This document shows positions 1 through 5,960 of a stretch of DNA of 16,511 nt, in pieces. Location: contig DATNDG010000094.1 of NCBI GenBank assembly GCA_035553515.1, forward strand, positions 1 through 16,511, written 5' to 3'. Numbering within the stretch: the stretch's first letter is position 1; the number at the start of each line of letters is the position of its first letter. The notes beneath the pieces were generated by a model. That model saw only the letters and a list, made by a program, of their open reading frames with translations, was not told the DNA's origin and did no database searches. Position numbers and translations under genes: made by a program. This DNA is from DAHUYF01 sp035553515 (GTDB lineage Bacteria > Pseudomonadota > Alphaproteobacteria > ATCC43930 > CGMCC-115725).

Positions 1-2
1 GC

Positions 3-38
3 GCCACCTGCCGCGCCGGCGCCGAGCTGGTGAAGTAG
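3..38 (+). CDS. Possible 3' end of an upstream gene (partial)
   Basis: An open frame enters from the left edge and stops at a TAG just before gpsA, reading ATCRAGAELVK. Eleven residues are too few to identify a family. In many alphaproteobacteria gpsA follows tsaD, so a tsaD end is conceivable, but nothing in these residues shows it. All three forward frames here are short or open, so this may also be noncoding. Confidence 0.25.
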   Translation, partial: ATCRAGAELVK

Positions 39-79
39 CCGCTTCGGCCGGAGCGCCGATCCGCTATTCTCTCTCGGGC

Positions 80-1078
80 ATGCAGCGTATCGGCATCATC
101 GGCGGCGGCGCCTGGGGCACGGCGCTCGCGCTCACGGCGCGCCGCGCCGGGCGCGAGGTCGTGCTCTGGGCGCATGAGGCGGAGGTGGTGGAGGCGATCA
201 ATCGCCACCACGCCAATCCGCTGTTCTTGCCGGACATCGCCCTCGATCCGGCTATCCGCGCCACGGCAGACGTAAGCGAGGCGGCATCGGGCACCGACGC
301 GCTGCTGCTGGTGACCCCGGCGCAGCATCTGCGCAGTCTCGCGCAAAGCCTGGCGCCGCTTCTGCCACAGCGCCTGCCGGTGGTCATCTGCGCCAAGGGC
401 ATCGAGAGCGGCACCGGCGCGTTGATGAGCGAGGTGGCGGCGGCGGCGCTGCCGGCTGCTACCTTGGCGGTGCTGTCGGGTCCGACTTTTGCCGCCGAGG
501 TGGCGGCGGGGCTTCCGACAGCGGTGACGCTCGCCTGCGCCGATGAGGAGCTCGGCCGCCAGCTCATCGCCGCACTCGGCACGCGCAGCTTCCGTCCCTA
601 TCTCGCGACGGACGTGGTCGGCGCCGAGATCGGCGGCGCGGTCAAGAACGTGCTGGCGATCGCCTGCGGCATCGTCGAAGGGCGGAAGCTCGGCGACAAT
701 GCGCGCGCCGCGCTCATCACCCGCGGGCTTGCCGAGATGGTGCGCCTCGCGCTCACGCGCGGCGGCAAGGCGGAGACGCTGATGGGCCTCTCCGGCCTCG
801 GCGATCTCGTGCTGACCTGCACCGGTCGGCAATCGCGCAACTACTCGCTGGGGATGGCGCTCGGCGAGGGCAAGACGCTGGCGGAGATCCTGGGACCGCG
901 GCGCTCGGTGGCGGAAGGCGTCGCCTCGGCCGCTGCCACCGCCGCGCTTGCCAGCCGGCTCGGTATCGAGATGCCGATCACCGCCTCGGTGGACGCGATC
1001 CTGCATCACGGCGCCGCCATCGATAAGGCGATCGCCGGGCTGCTCGCGCGTCCCTTCCGCGCCGAGCACAGCGTATAG
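80..1078 (+). CDS. gpsA: Glycerol-3-phosphate dehydrogenase [NAD(P)+]
   Basis: Cytosolic enzyme that reduces dihydroxyacetone phosphate to sn-glycerol-3-phosphate, the backbone for phospholipid synthesis. The 332-residue length is normal for the family. The N-terminal Rossmann domain opens with the dinucleotide-binding motif GIIGGGAWGTALA (residues 5-17). K106 lies in CAKGIE, and LSGPTFAAEVA (132-142) is the family signature. K189 in GGAVKNVLAIACGI is the expected catalytic lysine. The C-terminal helical domain contains GLSGLGDLVLTC (236-247) followed by an RN pair at 253-254, typical of the substrate-binding part. The frame is open upstream to the window edge, but this ATG is the only canonical start and the N-terminus begins right at the nucleotide fold. 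The Shine-Dalgarno is weak. The gene stands alone before a repeat and the Rrf2 gene. Confidence 0.97.
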   Translation: MQRIGIIGGGAWGTALALTARRAGREVVLWAHEAEVVEAINRHHANPLFLPDIALDPAIRATADVSEAASGTDALLLVTPAQHLRSLAQSLAPLLPQRLPVVICAKGIESGTGALMSEVAAAALPAATLAVLSGPTFAAEVAAGLPTAVTLACADEELGRQLIAALGTRSFRPYLATDVVGAEIGGAVKNVLAIACGIVEGRKLGDNARAALITRGLAEMVRLALTRGGKAETLMGLSGLGDLVLTCTGRQSRNYSLGMALGEGKTLAEILGPRRSVAEGVASAAATAALASRLGIEMPITASVDAILHHGAAIDKAIAGLLARPFRAEHSV

Positions 1079-1099
1079 ATCGCGGCAAATCCGTCCCGG

Positions 1100-1122
1100 C
1101 GTTCTGAGCCTGTCGAAGAACG
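1100..1122. repeat. Short dispersed palindrome (CTGAGCCTGTCGAAG type)
   Basis: Arms CGTTCT and AGAACG flank an 11-base core GAGCCTGTCGA just after gpsA. The core TGAGCCTGTCGAA with complementary ends is, from general knowledge, a widespread intergenic repeat in Proteobacteria (often written in the other orientation as TTCGACAGGCTCA). It could form a small hairpin at the gpsA 3' end. No T-tract follows, so it is not a clear terminator. Confidence 0.6.
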
Positions 1123-1172
1123 CATATCGGAAGTGCAAGCTGCTCCCTGAGCCCCGTCTGACCGCTTCGCCC

Positions 1173-1207
1173 TTGACCCCTGAACCTGTATCGGATACAA
1201 ATACAGG
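1173..1207 (+). promoter_or_regulatory. Promoter and palindromic operator of the Rrf2 gene
   Basis: A -35-like TTGACC (1173-1178) and a -10-like TACAAA (1196-1201) are separated by 17 bases. Over the -10 lies a perfect 13-base palindrome, TGTATC-G-GATACA (1187-1199), nested with a second pair of arms, CCTGTAT (1185-1191) and ATACAGG (1201-1207). The position would let a dimeric regulator block RNA polymerase, and the adjacent Rrf2 product is the obvious candidate (autoregulation is inferred). The predicted transcription start falls at about the ATG, so the mRNA may be leaderless. Confidence 0.6.
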
Positions 1208-1209
1208 AG

Positions 1210-1635
1210 ATGAGCCGCGCCACCCGCTTTTCCGTCGCCGTGCATGCGCTGGCGCTGATCGAGCGCTTCGGTGGCGAGCGGCTGACCTCCGAGGTGATCG
1301 CCGGCAGCGTCGGCACCAATGCGAGCTTCGTGCGCCGCGTGCTGGCGATGCTCTCCCATGCCGGCCTGCTGCGCTCCTCGCCCGGCATCGCCGGTGCGGA
1401 GCTGGCGCGGTCCTCGGCGAAGATCACGCTGCTCGACGTCTATCGCGCCGTCGACATGGAGGACGAGCACCGGCTCGCCGTTCATGACGAGCCCAATCCG
1501 CGCTGCTTCATCGGCCGCCACATCCAGGGCGCGCTCGATGCCGCCATCGGCCCGGCCGAGGAGGCGTTCGAGGTGCAGCTGAAACGCCGCACGCTCGCCG
1601 ACATCACATCCTATATCGCTGCGCAGGCGAAGTGA
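1210..1635 (+). CDS. Rrf2-family transcriptional regulator
   Basis: DNA-binding repressor-type protein of 141 residues. An N-terminal winged helix-turn-helix covers about residues 8-60, with the recognition region near SVGTNASFVRRVLAML (33-48), the usual Rrf2 arrangement. The C-terminal part carries the NPRCFIG segment (96-102), which resembles the YwnA-like Rrf2 branch. Only one cysteine (C99) is present, so the three-cysteine iron-sulfur site of IscR/NsrR is absent. A one-cysteine thiol switch or a small-molecule sensor is possible but not shown. The ATG sits immediately after AGGAG, too close for a normal ribosome site, and the promoter suggests a leaderless or very short leader. The next gene downstream is a glutathione transferase, suggesting control of thiol or electrophile stress. 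Confidence 0.9.
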   Translation: MSRATRFSVAVHALALIERFGGERLTSEVIAGSVGTNASFVRRVLAMLSHAGLLRSSPGIAGAELARSSAKITLLDVYRAVDMEDEHRLAVHDEPNPRCFIGRHIQGALDAAIGPAEEAFEVQLKRRTLADITSYIAAQAK

Positions 1636-1698
1636 GGCCTGCGGCAAGTCCAAGTGTCTCACCCCAATGCGTCAACCAAGACTGACAGGAGGAGGATC

Positions 1699-2310
1699 AT
1701 GAAGCTCTATTTCTCGCCCGGTGCCTGCTCGCTCTCGCCGCATATCGTGCTGCGCGAGGCAGGAATGAATTTCGAGCTCGAGCGCGTCGATCTGCAGGCA
1801 AAGAAGCTGAAGGCGAGCGGCGCCGATTTCCTCGCCATCAACCCGAAGGGCCAGGTGCCGACGCTGCAGCTCGACACCGGCGAGATCCTGACCGAAGGTC
1901 CGGCGATCGTGCAGTACATCGCCGACCAGAATCCCAAAAGCGGTCTCGCGCCGGCGAACGGCACGCTCGCGCGCTATCACCTGCAGGAATGGCTCAACTT
2001 CGTGACCTCGGACCTGCACAAGGTGTTCGCGCCGCTCTTCCGGCCCAACACGCCCGAGGAGTTCGTCAAGATCACCAAGGAGAATCTCGCCAACAAGTTC
2101 AACTTCCTAGAAAAGCATCTGAGCTCGCGGCAGTACCTCATGGGCGACAGCTTCACCGTGGCCGATGCCTATTGCTTCACGGTCACCGGCTGGTCGAAGT
2201 ACAAGGAGATCGATCTCGGCCGCTGGCCCGCGCTCACGGCCTATCGGGAGCGCGTCGGTTCGCGCCCCAAGGTGCAGGAGGCGATGAAGGCCGAGGGTCT
2301 CGGCAAATAG
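1699..2310 (+). CDS. gstA: Beta-class glutathione S-transferase (GstA-like)
   Basis: Cytosolic enzyme that conjugates glutathione to electrophiles or acts as a thiol transferase. The 203 residues closely follow E. coli GstA as remembered: start MKLYFSPGACSLSPHIVLRE with beta-class C10, NPKGQVPTLQL (48-58) with the cis-proline P54, and TEGPAI (65-70) binding the glutathione gamma-glutamyl group. WLNFVTSDLHKVFAPLFRP (98-116) includes H107, matching the active-site histidine one residue earlier in E. coli. FTVADAY (152-158) is the conserved N-capping box of the helical domain. The start is set by a strong AGGAGGAGG (1687-1695) three bases before the ATG; the frame is open a little further upstream to 1654 without a comparable site. 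It lies 63 bases after the Rrf2 gene and is probably co-transcribed with it. Confidence 0.95.
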   Translation: MKLYFSPGACSLSPHIVLREAGMNFELERVDLQAKKLKASGADFLAINPKGQVPTLQLDTGEILTEGPAIVQYIADQNPKSGLAPANGTLARYHLQEWLNFVTSDLHKVFAPLFRPNTPEEFVKITKENLANKFNFLEKHLSSRQYLMGDSFTVADAYCFTVTGWSKYKEIDLGRWPALTAYRERVGSRPKVQEAMKAEGLGK

Positions 2311-2329
2311 CGGCGCCGTTTCTTTGAGA

Positions 2330-2356
2330 GGGCCGCGGTGTCTCGCGCCGCGGCCC
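2330..2356 (+). terminator. GC-rich hairpin after the GST gene
   Basis: A perfect 9-bp stem, GGGCCGCGG (2330-2338) with CCGCGGCCC (2348-2356), encloses a 9-base loop 19 bases after the GST stop. No T-tract follows, so it is either a weak intrinsic terminator or a 3'-end-stabilising hairpin that lets some transcription continue into the PPOX gene. Confidence 0.45.
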
Positions 2357-2363
2357 GCGCCTT

Positions 2364-2395
2364 CCGGCTCTTCCGATGGCCGGCTCTTCCGATGG
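2364..2395 (+). repeat. Perfect 16-bp tandem duplication before the PPOX gene
   Basis: CCGGCTCTTCCGATGG occurs twice back to back (2364-2379 and 2380-2395) with no mismatch. The second copy supplies an extra in-frame ATG (2392) and the first bases of the ribosome site used for the ATG at 2404. Confidence 0.85.
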
Positions 2396-2403
2396 AGAGT
2401 GCC

Positions 2404-3375
2404 ATGGCACAGCTTCCCGGCTGGCCTTTCCCGGACTCGCCCTTCCATCCCGGCGAGCAGCAGGTGCAGCAGCAGCTTGGCGTGCGCGAGCGGATGGAGC
2501 AGACCGGTCGCCGGGTGCTGCGTGCCTTCATGCCCGATCAGCATCGCGAGTTCTTCGCGCATCTGCCCTTCCTGGTGCTGGGCGCGGCCGATCAGGAAGG
2601 ACAGCCCTGGGCCTCGATCGTCACCGGCGCGCCCGGCTTCCTCTCGACCCCCGACGCCACCACGCTCAGCATCGCCGCGCCGCCGCCGCCGGGCGGCAAG
2701 CTCGCCGAGGGGCACGATATCGGCGCGCTCGGCATCGATTTCATGACCCGGCGGCGCAACCGGGCCAACGGGCTCGTGGCGTCACTCCGGCCTCAGGGCT
2801 TCGACATCGCCGTGCGGCAGTCCTTCGGCAATTGCCCCAAATACATCCAGGCGCGGGAGTGGAGCGCGCTGGCGCCGGCGGAGCACGCGCCGGGCCGCCT
2901 GCTGCATGGGCGCTGGCTCGGCGCGGCGGAGCGCGCGCTCATCGCCGCGTCCGACACCTTCTTCATCGCCAGCGCGCTCGGCAGCGTGCGCGGCGAGCCG
3001 AGCCACGGCGCCGACGTCTCGCATCGCGGCGGTCCGCCGGGCTTCGTGCGCGTCGATGACGAGCACACGCTGGTCGTGCCGGATTTTGCCGGCAACGCCT
3101 ATTACAACACGCTGGGCAATCTCCGGCTCAATCCGCGCTCCGGGCTGCTCTTCGTCGATTTCGCGACCGGCACCACGCTGCAGGTCGCGGTCGAGACGGA
3201 GATCCTCTGGGACGGCCCCGACGTGCAGCGCTTTGCCGGCGCCCAGCGGCTGCTGCGCTTTCACGTGCTCGAGCGCGTCACCGCCGAACGCGCCTTGCCG
3301 CTGCGCTGGCGCTTCCACGAAGCCTCGCCCTTCCTGGCCAAACTCGGCAGCTGGGACGCCGCTTCAGCTTCCTGA
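2404..3375 (+). CDS. PPOX-fold flavin-nucleotide-binding protein (COG3576-like)
   Basis: Predicted flavin-binding protein of the pyridoxamine 5'-phosphate oxidase split-barrel superfamily, 323 residues, cytosolic. The N-terminal half has the barrel strands FLVLGAADQEGQPWASIVTG (56-75). The motif FGNCPKYIQ (141-149) is the hallmark of the COG3576 branch. A second barrel-like half includes LVVPDFAGNAYYNTLGNL and GLLFVDFATGTTLQVAVE, so the protein is a tandem-type member. The substrate is unknown; members are sometimes linked to ferredoxin-reductase modules, absent here. The start at 2404 is chosen because GGAGAG (2394-2399) sits four bases before it; GTG 2338 and ATG 2392 are in frame but lie within the hairpin and duplicated sequence. 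It follows the GST gene on the same strand and may belong to the same stress unit. Confidence 0.85.
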   Translation: MAQLPGWPFPDSPFHPGEQQVQQQLGVRERMEQTGRRVLRAFMPDQHREFFAHLPFLVLGAADQEGQPWASIVTGAPGFLSTPDATTLSIAAPPPPGGKLAEGHDIGALGIDFMTRRRNRANGLVASLRPQGFDIAVRQSFGNCPKYIQAREWSALAPAEHAPGRLLHGRWLGAAERALIAASDTFFIASALGSVRGEPSHGADVSHRGGPPGFVRVDDEHTLVVPDFAGNAYYNTLGNLRLNPRSGLLFVDFATGTTLQVAVETEILWDGPDVQRFAGAQRLLRFHVLERVTAERALPLRWRFHEASPFLAKLGSWDAASAS

Positions 3376-3402
3376 TGGCGCAGGCAACAGGCTCGTCAAG
3401 CG

Positions 3403-3460
3403 CCCCACCTCACCCCAACCCTCTCCGCCCCCCAGGGCGTAGCGGGAGGGTGAGGTGGGG
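3403..3460. repeat. Dispersed inverted repeat (CCCTCACCC family) between convergent genes
   Basis: CCCCACCTCACCC (3403-3415) pairs perfectly with GGGTGAGGTGGGG (3448-3460) across a GC-rich 32-base centre containing AACCCTCTCCGCC and AGCGGGAGGG. It lies between the convergent PPOX and RRM genes, so its hairpin could end transcription from both sides. It shares CCCTCACC and CCTCTCC blocks with the larger element at 5823-5952, indicating a common family. Confidence 0.75.
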
Positions 3461-3495
3461 GCGATGCTGGCGATGATTACGGCCGCCGCCGGCCC

Positions 3496-3936
3496 TCAGA
3501 CCGATTGCGGCTTGCGGAGCGGGCGGCGCTCGACGACGAAGGAGCGGGTGGGACGCGGCGCCGGCGCGGGCGCCGAGTCGGCGGGCGCGCTCGCAGCGGC
3601 GGGGGCCGGGCGCGCTTCCCGGGCCGCCATCGGCCGCGGCCGCGCCCGCTTCGCCGAAGGCGCGCGCAGTGCCAGTCCCGGATCGGCGGCGCGGACGGCG
3701 ATGCGCTGCCCGTCGATCTCATGCCCGTCGAGCGCCTCGATCGCCTCGCGCGCCGCCGGCTGCGGCGCGAGATCGACGAGGCCGTGATTGCGCACTGCGC
3801 CGGTCTTGGCGTCGCGTGCCAGCTGCGCGATCAGCACCAGCCCATAGGAATCGAAGAGCTCGGCAAGCTGCGCATCGGTGAAGCCGGGCGGCAGGTTGGA
3901 GACGAAGATGTTGCCGGTGATGCGGTCGGATCTCAT
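3496..3936 (-). CDS. Small RNA-binding protein with one RRM and a basic Ala/Pro tail
   Basis: A 146-residue protein predicted to bind RNA. One RRM spans about residues 8-84: RNP2 is IFVSNL (10-15), followed by the helix DAQLAELFDSYG (21-32) and the second helix AAREAIEALDGHEIDGQRI (61-79). The RNP1 strand is RNHGLVDL (49-56), which lacks the aromatic residues of the usual RGFGFVXF pattern, so RNA contacts must differ from the textbook RRM. Residues about 93-146 form a disordered tail rich in Ala, Pro and Arg, ending RSFVVERRPLRKPQSV. Bacterial RRM proteins of this size are often cold- or stress-linked, but the role here is not known. The gene stands alone, convergent with the PPOX gene. The start is ambiguous only in its translation signals: the purine-rich site is far upstream and a four-codon reading frame overlaps the ATG. 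Confidence 0.85.
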   Translation of the reverse strand: MRSDRITGNIFVSNLPPGFTDAQLAELFDSYGLVLIAQLARDAKTGAVRNHGLVDLAPQPAAREAIEALDGHEIDGQRIAVRAADPGLALRAPSAKRARPRPMAAREARPAPAAASAPADSAPAPAPRPTRSFVVERRPLRKPQSV

Positions 3937-3947
3937 GGGCGGGCCAT
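3933..3947 (-). other. Four-codon upstream reading frame overlapping the RRM start
   Basis: ATG GCC CGC CCA TGA (Met-Ala-Arg-Pro-stop) begins directly behind the purine-rich AAGGGAAGT, and its TGA overlaps the RRM gene's ATG in an ATGA arrangement. The visible Shine-Dalgarno fits the mini frame better than the RRM ATG, so ribosomes may reach the RRM gene by termination-reinitiation. This is an inference; the frame is very short and could be chance. Confidence 0.35.
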
Positions 3948-4368
3948 ACTTCCCTTTTTCATTATAGGCGAGATCGAAAAGCTGAGATGGTCAGCGGGGC
4001 CTGTGTTTTGGGGTGAGACAAAACGCCGCGAGGGCCGCCGGCCGGGTCGCTTTCCCCGCTTTGTCAACGACCCGTCATCAGCCTGACTCCAAGCTCCGCT
4101 AGAGAAAAGCCGCCGTCGGGGCCGGAGACCTGCGACCCTACCACATCTTGAGAAATTACGTGAAGAACCGGCGAGTCCTAGTGACAAGCTTTTGGTTTCC
4201 CGGTATCGTCACTGGGTCGATGCCGTCGCTCCCAGGGTTTATTCCCGCGCTGCCCGGCCCGGTCTCCACTCCCGGCGATCCCGTTCCGCTACGTCCGATC
4301 CCGCCCGCCGCTCCGCGGCCGGGCGCGCTTGCCTTTTCCGTCACCCGTTCATTTGGAAGGATTTCGGC
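3937..4368. other. 432-bp intergenic stretch without a supported gene
   Basis: This separates the divergent RRM (-) and PhoH-like (+) genes. It holds the RRM promoter region, a small inverted repeat GTTTTG/CAAAAC (4005-4024), and a somewhat AT-richer patch around 4147-4200. The PhoH frame stays open back to 4192, but that upstream part is Arg/Ser/Pro-rich, lacks a ribosome site and resembles no family. I see no tRNA, riboswitch or convincing promoter. A small RNA or long 5' leader cannot be excluded. Confidence 0.5.
3961..3966 (-). promoter_or_regulatory. Consensus -10 box (TATAAT) for the RRM gene
   Basis: On the minus strand a perfect TATAAT lies 24 bases before the RRM ATG in otherwise GC-rich DNA. 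No good -35 is seen at 16-18 bases; CTGACC is 22 bases upstream. The implied leader is only about 15-20 bases long. Confidence 0.4.
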
Positions 4369-5109
4369 ATGGCCAAACGTTCGACCCGCGCAGCCCAGCC
4401 CCGCAGCCAGGATGGAAAGGTCGAGCCGCTCTTCGGCCCGGGGTGGCATCCGCTGGGGGTCGAGCGCGACGGCGAGCGCGAGCAGAGCTATCTGCGCAAG
4501 GTCCGGCCGCAAAGCGACAATCAGCGCGCGCTCATGGAGGCGATCGAGCGGCATAGCCTGACGCTGGCGCTGGGGCCCGCCGGCACCGGCAAGACCTATC
4601 TGGCGATCACCGCCGCGGTCGAGGCGCTCGAGGCCGGCAAGGTCGGCCGCATCGTGCTGACCCGCCCGGCGATCGAGGCCGGCGAGAGTCTGGGCTTCCT
4701 GCCCGGCGATCTGCACGAGAAGCTCGCGCCCTATCTGAGGCCGCTCTATGACGCGCTCAACGAGCGCATCGGCGGCAAGCGCGTGCGCCAGCTGATGAGC
4801 GAAGGCGCAATCGAGATCGCGCCCGTCGCCTATATGCGCGGCCGCACTCTCAACAACGCCTTCATCGTCATCGACGAGGCGCAGAACTGCACCTATGGTC
4901 AGATCAAGATGCTGCTCACCCGGCTCGGCTGGCACTCGACCATGGTGCTCACCGGCGATCCCGATCAGAGCGACCTGCTCGACGGGCTCTCCGGCTTTGC
5001 CGAGATCGCGCGCCGGCTCGAGTCGGTGCCGGAGATCGCCGTGATCCGGCTCGAGGAGCGCGACATCGTGCGCCACCCGCTGGTCGGCAGCATGCTCACC
5101 GTGCTCTGA
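4369..5109 (+). CDS. PhoH-like P-loop ATPase
   Basis: A 246-residue cytosolic NTPase related to the C-terminal domain of PhoH/YbeZ, a superfamily-1-helicase-like fold implicated in RNA metabolism. Walker A is GPAGTGKT (69-76), and LTRPAIEAGESLGFLPGDL (97-115) is the PhoH signature. Walker B is VIDEAQN (167-173), and the sensor motif GDPDQSDL (196-203) and RDIVRHPLVG (231-240) complete the core. The N-terminal 45 residues are short and basic, without the KH- or PIN-like domain of larger PhoH proteins. The start is set by GGAAGGA (4355-4361) seven bases before the ATG. No ybeY lies next to it, so this looks like the standalone PhoH paralogue rather than the YbeZ-YbeY operon. It is followed after 13 bases by an amidotransferase gene, probably in one transcript. 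Confidence 0.93.
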   Translation: MAKRSTRAAQPRSQDGKVEPLFGPGWHPLGVERDGEREQSYLRKVRPQSDNQRALMEAIERHSLTLALGPAGTGKTYLAITAAVEALEAGKVGRIVLTRPAIEAGESLGFLPGDLHEKLAPYLRPLYDALNERIGGKRVRQLMSEGAIEIAPVAYMRGRTLNNAFIVIDEAQNCTYGQIKMLLTRLGWHSTMVLTGDPDQSDLLDGLSGFAEIARRLESVPEIAVIRLEERDIVRHPLVGSMLTVL

Positions 5110-5122
5110 CGGCAGGTGCTCG

Positions 5123-5878
5123 ATGCCGGTTGCGGTCGCCATCCGTCACGTCGCTTTCGAAGATCTCGGCACGCTGGAGCCGCTGCTGGCGCGGCGCGGC
5201 TTCAGCGTCAGCTATCGCGACGCGGCGGTGGACGATCTCGCGGCCCCCGACATCGCCGCCGCCGATCTGCTCATCGTGCTCGGCGGGCCGATCGGCGCCT
5301 ATGACGGAGAGCTCTATCCGTTCCTCGAGCACGAACTGCGCACCATCGAGCGCCGGCTCGCCGCGGAAAAGCCGGTGCTCGGCATCTGCCTCGGCAGCCA
5401 GCTGATCGCGCTGGCGCTCGGCGCGCGGGTATATCCCGGCACCGGCAAGGAGATCGGCTGGGCGCCGGTCAGCTTGACCGAGGTCGGGCGCGCCTCGCCG
5501 CTGGCGCCGTTCGGCAAGGGCGCGCCGGTGCTGCACTGGCATGGCGACACCTTCGACCTGCCGCGCGGCGCCGTGCATCTCGCCATGACCGAGCGCTATC
5601 GCCACCAGGCTTTCGCCTGGGGACGGCAGGCGCTCGCGCTGCAGTTTCACCTCGAGGTCGAAGCGGCGGGGCTCGAGCGCTGGTATATCGGCCATGCCGG
5701 CGAGATCGCCACGACGCCGGGCCTCTCCCTGCCGGTGCTGCGCAGCGAATCCGAGCACTGGGCGCCGTCGCTCGCGCCGCTCGCCGAACGCTGCATCGCC
5801 ACCTGGCTCGACGGGCTTAATTCCCCTCGCCCGCTTGCGGGAGAGGGCGGGACCCAGCGCGCAGCGCTGGGAGGGTGA
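5123..5878 (+). CDS. Class I glutamine amidotransferase (GMP-synthase-like)
   Basis: A single-domain GATase1 of 251 residues that would hydrolyse glutamine, or a related gamma-glutamyl substrate, to release ammonia. The oxyanion-hole region is VLGGPIGAYD (52-61), the nucleophile elbow is GICLGSQLIA (87-96) with C89, and the His-Glu pair is H176 and E178 in LQFHLEVE. The full triad is therefore present. No synthetase domain is attached, as in the standalone YP_-type GMP-synthase-like proteins of unknown substrate. The last 18 residues (SPRPLAGEGGTQRAALGG) are encoded by the dispersed palindromic repeat at 5823-5952, so the native C-terminus probably ended near TWLDGL and was extended when the repeat inserted. 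It sits 13 bases after the PhoH-like gene with a modest GCAGGT ribosome site. Confidence 0.9.
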   Translation: MPVAVAIRHVAFEDLGTLEPLLARRGFSVSYRDAAVDDLAAPDIAAADLLIVLGGPIGAYDGELYPFLEHELRTIERRLAAEKPVLGICLGSQLIALALGARVYPGTGKEIGWAPVSLTEVGRASPLAPFGKGAPVLHWHGDTFDLPRGAVHLAMTERYRHQAFAWGRQALALQFHLEVEAAGLERWYIGHAGEIATTPGLSLPVLRSESEHWAPSLAPLAERCIATWLDGLNSPRPLAGEGGTQRAALGG

Positions 5879-5952
5879 GGGGCCGCCTCGAGCATTCCCT
5901 CACCCGGCGCCGCTGCACGGCGCCCCTCTCCCGCAAGCGGGAGAGGGGCGAG
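5823..5952. repeat. Large mosaic palindromic repeat, overlapping the amidotransferase 3' end
   Basis: The element is an interrupted inverted repeat built of nested palindromes. On the left are CCCGCTTGCGGGAGAGGG (within 5829-5847) and CCAGCGC...GCGCTGGG (5853-5871). At the centre, GGGTGAGGG (5873-5881) pairs with CCCTCACCC (5897-5905). On the right are GGCGCCGCTGCACGGCGCC (5906-5923 region) and CCTCTCCCGCAAGCGGGAGAGGGG. This is the type of interspersed repeat common in alphaproteobacteria. It lies between the convergent amidotransferase and NIPSNAP genes and may terminate both transcripts. Confidence 0.85.
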
Positions 5953-5960
5953 ATGCATCG

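Noticed and set aside
4005..4024. GTTTTG/CAAAAC hairpin as a terminator
   Set aside because: Weak six-base stem without a neighbouring gene end.
4180..4213. Inverted repeat AGTGAC / GTCACT in the PhoH upstream region
   Set aside because: Only six-base arms with a 22-base spacer, no promoter nearby and no repeated copy; consistent with chance.
4192..4368. N-terminal extension of the PhoH-like protein
   Set aside because: Arg/Ser/Pro-rich with no ribosome site; GGAAGGA before ATG 4369 and family similarity favour the shorter protein.
4156..5142. Long minus-strand open frame opposite the PhoH-like gene
   Set aside because: Composition is Ala/Arg/His/Asp-rich with no family resemblance, and the plus strand has clear PhoH motifs.
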